Assembly: GCA_001749745.1 (NCBI GenBank)
Contig: JWTM01000424.1
Span: 248,001 to 312,000 of the forward strand
Reading direction: 5' to 3'
Source: Candidatus Marispirochaeta associata
GTDB taxonomy: Bacteria; Spirochaetota; Spirochaetia; JC444; Marispirochaetaceae
Length of the DNA stretch: 64,000 bases
Below, one piece after another: positions 60,289-64,000 of this stretch. Below the pieces are notes generated by a model that did not search any database, had not been told where the DNA came from, and saw nothing but the letters and a program-made list of their open reading frames with translations. The stretch's first letter is position 1, and the number at the start of each line of letters is the position of its first letter. The position numbers and the translations under genes are program-made.

Positions 60289-61278
60289 TTAGAGCTGCCG
60301 CACCGACTCCCAGATATCCGGATCGACCTTCACTCCTGATTTCAGACTCTCCGCCCGACAGCGAAGGCTTCCTTGGCCGGGGTAGCGCAGCTTACCCTCA
60401 CTATCTTCAGCCTCGAAGGCGCTCACCATCTCCTCGGCCCGGCGGAACTCAGCCTCTCCCAAGACTCCCTCACCGCCGACGGCGATGAATATTTGCGAGA
60501 TGCCCGATTCCCGTTCAGGATCGGCGGGAATCTCAGCCGTAGCCAAGCCTCCCGAGAGCAGCGCCGCGGTCAGATCCAGGAGCTGGGCCAAGCCTGATCC
60601 CTTCCAGTAGCCTATCGGCAAGGGCCGACCCGATGCGGTGACCTCCGCCGCGTCCCGGGTGAGCCGGCCTTGACTATCGTAACCGCCGGGAACCGGCAGC
60701 TCCTCTCCCCGGGCGGCGTAGCCCCGTAGGGCGCCGAAGGAGAATTGCGACATGGCCATATCGAGCACTATGGGGCCGGAGGGGCGGGGGACGGCAATGA
60801 TGAAAGGGTTGTTGCCCAGGAGGGGCCTCTCTCCGCCCCAGGGGGGAAGGTTGGGCATGGTGTTGGTCCAGCAGAGGCCGATGCAGCCTGCTTCCGCCGC
60901 CTGCCAACCGTAAGCGCCGCCCCGCATCCAGTGGTTGGTATCGGCCAGAGCGACGCAGGCGATGCCGTACAGGGCGGATAGTTCGATGGCCCGCGCCATG
61001 GCCTGCCGGGCGTTGAGCATCCCCGGACCGCGTTTACCCGTCCAGCGTTCGAAACCGCCCAGAGCCGAGACCTGCTCCGCCTCGGCCGTCGGATCCACTA
61101 CTCCCTTTTGGACCATAGCGACGAAGCGGGGGAAACGATTCAGGCCATGGGAGGCGACCCCGTCCCGGCTCGCGTCGGCGAAAATGGTTGCAGCTTCGGC
61201 TGCCCGATCGGCGCTAAAGCCTTCACGAATCAGAACGGTTTTGAATTGGGCGTGTAGGTCGTCGTACGGAACTCTCAT
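60289..61278 (-). CDS. yiaK: Ldh-family NAD(P)H oxidoreductase, YiaK-like
   Basis: 329 residues from the ATG at 61278; upstream in-frame starts add residues unlike the family. The sequence closely follows E. coli YiaK (2,3-diketo-L-gulonate reductase): DGVASHGLNRFPRF with the catalytic His, NHWMRGGAYGWQAAEAGCIGLCWTN, LPIGYWKGSGLAQLLDL, ESGISQIFIA. It reduces a 2-oxo acid derived from sugars such as diketogulonate. No other yia-type genes adjoin it, so the symbol denotes closest recognisable relative. Confidence 0.88.
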   Translation of the reverse strand: MRVPYDDLHAQFKTVLIREGFSADRAAEAATIFADASRDGVASHGLNRFPRFVAMVQKGVVDPTAEAEQVSALGGFERWTGKRGPGMLNARQAMARAIELSALYGIACVALADTNHWMRGGAYGWQAAEAGCIGLCWTNTMPNLPPWGGERPLLGNNPFIIAVPRPSGPIVLDMAMSQFSFGALRGYAARGEELPVPGGYDSQGRLTRDAAEVTASGRPLPIGYWKGSGLAQLLDLTAALLSGGLATAEIPADPERESGISQIFIAVGGEGVLGEAEFRRAEEMVSAFEAEDSEGKLRYPGQGSLRCRAESLKSGVKVDPDIWESVRQL

Positions 61279-61358
61279 GCAGTTATCATAGCATAGACGG
61301 GGAATGTTTGATTCGCAGCGTAACACCTGCCTCCCCTCCCGGGAAGGCATCCTATCGG

Positions 61359-62012
61359 TTAAATCACCCCGATCTGCTGGGCGTAGCGCACGAGCTCGGC
61401 ATCGTTCTCTATCTTGAGCTTCTTGAGGAGGGAGGATTTATAGTTTTCTACCGTGCGGTGGCTGATAAAGAGACCGGCGGCGATGCTGCGGCTGTTTTGC
61501 CCCTCTGCAATCAGTCGGAAGACCTGCTGTTCCCGCAGAGTGAGCTGATCGTAGTCGTCGCTGCAGGCTTCAATCAGCGGCGCCGATCCCTTGCCGACTT
61601 CAGGGATCATCAATTCGGCGACATGACGGTCGAAGAAGTATTCTCCTGCTGCTATCAGCTTCAGTCCGGCTATCAGTATTTCCGGCTGCGACTGCTTGGT
61701 TATATAGCCGACCGCACCGTTCTTCAAGGAGGCCTGTAAATAATCGAAGCGGGCGAACATAGAGTGCATCACATAGCGGCAGTCGGGAAGAGCGCATCGC
61801 ATCTGAACCAGCAGATCCAGACCAGAGGTGTCGCCCAGGGCAATATCGACCAGGCACAGTTCCGGCCGGTGTGCCTCGAGCGCTTTCAGTGCCTGCACAG
61901 GGGAAGAAGCCTCTGCAATAACCAAAAAATCCCCCGATCCCTTGAGGATAGACTTGATCCCCTCCCGGACAGCGGCATGATCCTCGACGATGAGTACGCT
62001 AATTCTCTTCAT
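61359..62012 (-). CDS. NarL/LuxR-type response regulator
   Basis: 217 residues. Receiver domain with phospho-acceptor Asp 56 (LCLVDIALGD), Asp 11 in VEDH and the C-terminal Lys-containing switch (GYITKQSQP). LuxR-type HTH at about 150-212: LTLREQQVFRLIAEGQNSRSI and ISHRTVENYKSSLLKKL. It overlaps the histidine kinase gene by 14 bp. It probably controls the divergent membrane protein gene or the last gene of the window. Confidence 0.94.
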   Translation of the reverse strand: MKRISVLIVEDHAAVREGIKSILKGSGDFLVIAEASSPVQALKALEAHRPELCLVDIALGDTSGLDLLVQMRCALPDCRYVMHSMFARFDYLQASLKNGAVGYITKQSQPEILIAGLKLIAAGEYFFDRHVAELMIPEVGKGSAPLIEACSDDYDQLTLREQQVFRLIAEGQNSRSIAAGLFISHRTVENYKSSLLKKLKIENDAELVRYAQQIGVI

Positions 62013-63186
62013 GCAGATACTCCTTTATCTCCAGCTCTATCTGGATCTCTGTCCCGTTGCCCGGACGGCTATGAATAGTCAACCGCCCGCCGATAATCTC
62101 GATTCTCTCCCTCATTCCGCGCAGCCCCAAACCTGAGGACTCCTTCTCTTGGTTAGCGGCTGGGTTAAATCCGTATCCGTCGTCATGGACGCTTATTTTC
62201 AGTATGGGATAGGAACTGACTGCCTTCAGCGTTACCGATCCAGCATTCGCATGCTTCCGGATGTTGGTAAGCGCCTCCTGTACGCTCCGATAGAGATGGA
62301 TACGCACCTCATAGGGTAAGCGCAGATTCTTGAGACCCAGTTCGGTGAAGTGGGCCGTCCAACCGGCCTTCTCGGCCGTCTCCTTCAGGAGGGAGCGAAG
62401 GCCTTGGGCTAGGGGCAGCGATGCAGCCTTGCCCGGTCGAATATCGTAGGAAAGTTGCCGGATCTTCTCAATGGTGCTATTCAATAGCTCCTCCCTGCGG
62501 GATGATTCAGACTCCATCCGGAGCAGGTAGAGTTCCTGGGCGATATCGTCATGCAGGTCCAGCGCAACGGAGTGCATGCTCTTCTCATAATCGCTTATCA
62601 GATGGCGGGAGAGGTGGCGTGCCCGTTGCTCCGCTTTAAGGATGGACCTATTCCGCTGCTCCACTACTACTAATGCGAAGAGTCCCGTGAGCGAAAGCAG
62701 GGCGGCGAAGAGTAGGAGATTCTGGAAATAGAGTGACTGTTCATTGGCGTAGTCGGAGATAACCCTAGAGATTTGCTGCAGGGTCTGAGTCAATTCAATG
62801 AGCTCTTTTCCTGAACTAGATCCCTCGAATGAATCTGAATCAATACCCTGTGCGCTGAGGGTTTCGGCAAGCTTCGTTAGTTCATGTCGCGCCCGCTCTA
62901 CCTCGGGATCCAGGATGCCGATGCCCTTTAAGAGGCTGATTTCACTTAAGCTGTCGATAGCTGTGAGTGTCTGCAGCCATTGTGCGTTTGCAGTATCGTA
63001 TTGGGCTGTAAGCAGCAGGGATTGGGTTCCCGACCAGAGTTCTGCCGCTTTCCGGGCCTTCTCGTCGGCTAAGGCCACGGTTTCCCGAACCTCGAAAAAT
63101 GAGAGCCGGAGAAACGAGATTGAAGCCAGAGCTAAGACGAGGAGCAAGGCGAGGGTCAGCGCACTTTTTCGATTAACTTCTCGCAT
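61999..63186 (-). CDS. NarX/DegS-type sensor histidine kinase
   Basis: 395 residues. Two membrane helices (about 8-28 and 155-178) enclose a helical periplasmic sensor of about 125 residues. HisKA_3 dimerisation domain with the phospho-His in LDLHDDIAQEL, then an HATPase with N-box QEALTNIRKHA, HDDGYGF and SSGLGLRGMRERI. It should phosphorylate the response regulator encoded immediately after it. The signal is not evident. Confidence 0.94.
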   Translation of the reverse strand: MREVNRKSALTLALLLVLALASISFLRLSFFEVRETVALADEKARKAAELWSGTQSLLLTAQYDTANAQWLQTLTAIDSLSEISLLKGIGILDPEVERARHELTKLAETLSAQGIDSDSFEGSSSGKELIELTQTLQQISRVISDYANEQSLYFQNLLLFAALLSLTGLFALVVVEQRNRSILKAEQRARHLSRHLISDYEKSMHSVALDLHDDIAQELYLLRMESESSRREELLNSTIEKIRQLSYDIRPGKAASLPLAQGLRSLLKETAEKAGWTAHFTELGLKNLRLPYEVRIHLYRSVQEALTNIRKHANAGSVTLKAVSSYPILKISVHDDGYGFNPAANQEKESSGLGLRGMRERIEIIGGRLTIHSRPGNGTEIQIELEIKEYLHEEN

Positions 63187-63245
63187 TCCGCTATAAATCC
63201 CGCTACACTAATGATTATTCAAGTTGTAATGCCCGGAGGCGGAAA

Positions 63246-63845
63246 ATGCAAGCTGCTATGCAGCGGGTTTACGGAAAAGTCAAACAGAGCTCATTTCTGA
63301 TTCCTCTCGCCGTGGTCGGCTGCGCCCTGCTCAATATGCTGGTTGAGCGCATCAATGTGCCCCTCCGGCTCCCCTTCTTTTTCGACTCCGTTTTTACCGC
63401 CGTTGCCGGCGCTTTGTTCGGAATAGTCCCCGGTATCCTTACCGGAATGGCGACTAATCTCTTTATGGAGCTCGGTTACGGACTGCCGAACCTCTACTGG
63501 CAGTGGGCGCTCTGCAACATGGCTACCGGCGGGATTGTCGGTTTGGCCGTCCGGCTGAACCATTTTGAGAGTATTCGGGATCTACTGCTGGTTATCCTCG
63601 CGGTCGCTCTGGCCAATGCGCTTTTGGGTACCATAATCGCCACCCTCGTCTTCGGCGGGTTAACCACGGGCAACACCATCGACAGCATCGTTCTCGGCTT
63701 CATGGCCACCGGACGCAGCATCGTGAGCAGCGCCTTCCTGGGACGAATCGTCTCCAACCTGATTGATAAGGCTATTGCGGTGGGGGTCGCTTTCATGGCG
63801 TTTCATTTCCTGCGAATAAAACCCGGGGACTCCCTCAATCTCTAA
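63246..63845 (+). CDS. ECF-transporter S-component-like membrane protein
   Basis: 199 residues with about five to six membrane segments. The pattern LPLRLPFFFDSVFTAVAGALFGIVPG, WQWALCNMATGGIVGLA and a final soluble tail resembles the substrate-binding (S) components of energy-coupling-factor transporters. If so it needs the shared EcfT/EcfA proteins encoded elsewhere. It diverges from the two-component system by 59 bp, an arrangement suggesting control by it. Substrate unknown. Confidence 0.75.
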   Translation: MQAAMQRVYGKVKQSSFLIPLAVVGCALLNMLVERINVPLRLPFFFDSVFTAVAGALFGIVPGILTGMATNLFMELGYGLPNLYWQWALCNMATGGIVGLAVRLNHFESIRDLLLVILAVALANALLGTIIATLVFGGLTTGNTIDSIVLGFMATGRSIVSSAFLGRIVSNLIDKAIAVGVAFMAFHFLRIKPGDSLNL

Positions 63846-63878
63846 AGATCTTAAGTTTCCCGGTCCTCTGGGAATGGG

Positions 63879-63912
63879 TGTGAGAATCTCACAGGTAAAT
63901 TGTGAGTTTCTC
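63879..63912 (+). promoter_or_regulatory. Paired operator-like repeats before the last gene
   Basis: TGTGAG-AATCTC-ACA at 63879-63893 is a near-perfect palindrome. TGTGAGTTTCTC at 63901-63912 repeats its left part 22 bp on, two helical turns apart, a spacing typical of cooperative dimer binding. Confidence 0.45.
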
Positions 63913-63976
63913 GTATTGTGGTAATGGAAGAAGTGTCCAAAAATAATGTTATATACCAAATTAATGGAGATTTTAA

Positions 63977-64000
63977 ATGAAACGGATTGCAACGATTTTG
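63977..64000 (+). CDS. Start of a gene cut by the window end
   Basis: ATG preceded by GGAG at seven bases, encoding MKRIATIL to the window edge. The basic then hydrophobic start suggests a signal peptide, so an exported protein such as a transporter binding protein is likely. Nothing more can be said. Confidence 0.6.

Overview
The window looks like chromosome of a free-living, probably anaerobic or microaerobic spirochaete-like bacterium. This is an inference from gene content: TRAP and ABC sugar uptake, many flavodoxin/ferredoxin redox proteins, a family B (Pol II-type) DNA polymerase, Lnt, two membrane-bound diguanylate cyclases, and a KASIII fused to a 2-oxoacid dehydrogenase. No rRNA or other decisive marker is present. 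The standard code with TGA as stop is used. By eye, positions 1-4400 and 13.5-16.3 kb are less GC-rich than 19-63 kb.

Layout. 1-4.35 kb: M24 hydrolase (5' end outside the window), TRAP transporter PQM and a cupin. 4.4-7.0 kb: extradiol-dioxygenase homologue and a 7TM-PAS-GGDEF protein, followed by a mosaic tRNA-derived repeat abutting a receiver-domain remnant. 7.36-13.4 kb: a reverse-strand redox operon (small protein, membrane ferredoxin, flavodoxin reductase, MBL hydrolase, ferredoxin-nitroreductase) beside a MalT-like LuxR regulator. 13.5-16.3 kb: accessory zone with a Calx-beta lipoprotein, an array of tRNA 3'-end fragments, hairpins and terminators, a DUF4258/YgiT toxin-antitoxin-like pair, and an intact tRNA-Leu(CAG) with its promoter and terminator. 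A 51-bp copy of the tRNA 3' part lies 1201 bp away, like an integration scar. 16.5-28.6 kb: Na+/solute symporter, EFR1-type flavodoxin-ferredoxin, heptad-repeat membrane protein, an extended Lnt running into a truncated GH32, thioesterase, WrbA-MarR pair, DUF5320-MBL operon, DMT exporter, SDR and HAD phosphatase. 28.6-34.8 kb: ABC uptake operon with a fused two-domain permease and a molybdopterin-oxidoreductase-fold lipoprotein, then DUF3179. 34.9-39.8 kb: glycerate/sugar-acid module (CdaR, GntP permease, TPR protein, glycerate kinase). 39.8-46.6 kb: second diguanylate cyclase, DNA polymerase II, methyltransferase, Mrp and NifX-type Fe-S proteins, alpha/beta hydrolase. 46.6-47.9 kb: an insertion sequence with 23-bp imperfect ends. 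47.9-64 kb: lipoprotein, NAD synthetase, GH31 glucosidase, an 1117-residue E1alpha-E1beta-lipoyl-KASIII protein, a large unknown membrane-anchored protein, MFS-HEAT transporter, YiaK-type reductase, a two-component system, an ECF-type S component, and the start of another gene.

Most notable are: (1) the single-chain E1alpha/E1beta/lipoyl/KASIII protein lacking an E2 acyltransferase domain, which suggests direct acyl transfer from lipoyl to the ketosynthase cysteine; (2) the modular tRNA-3'-end/hairpin repeats with conserved linkers and variable, base-paired hairpins; (3) a shared 19-bp palindrome (ATTGA-N9-TCAAT) directly after the -10 box of both the DUF5320-MBL and the NifX promoters, about 20 kb apart, suggesting an iron/Fe-S regulon.
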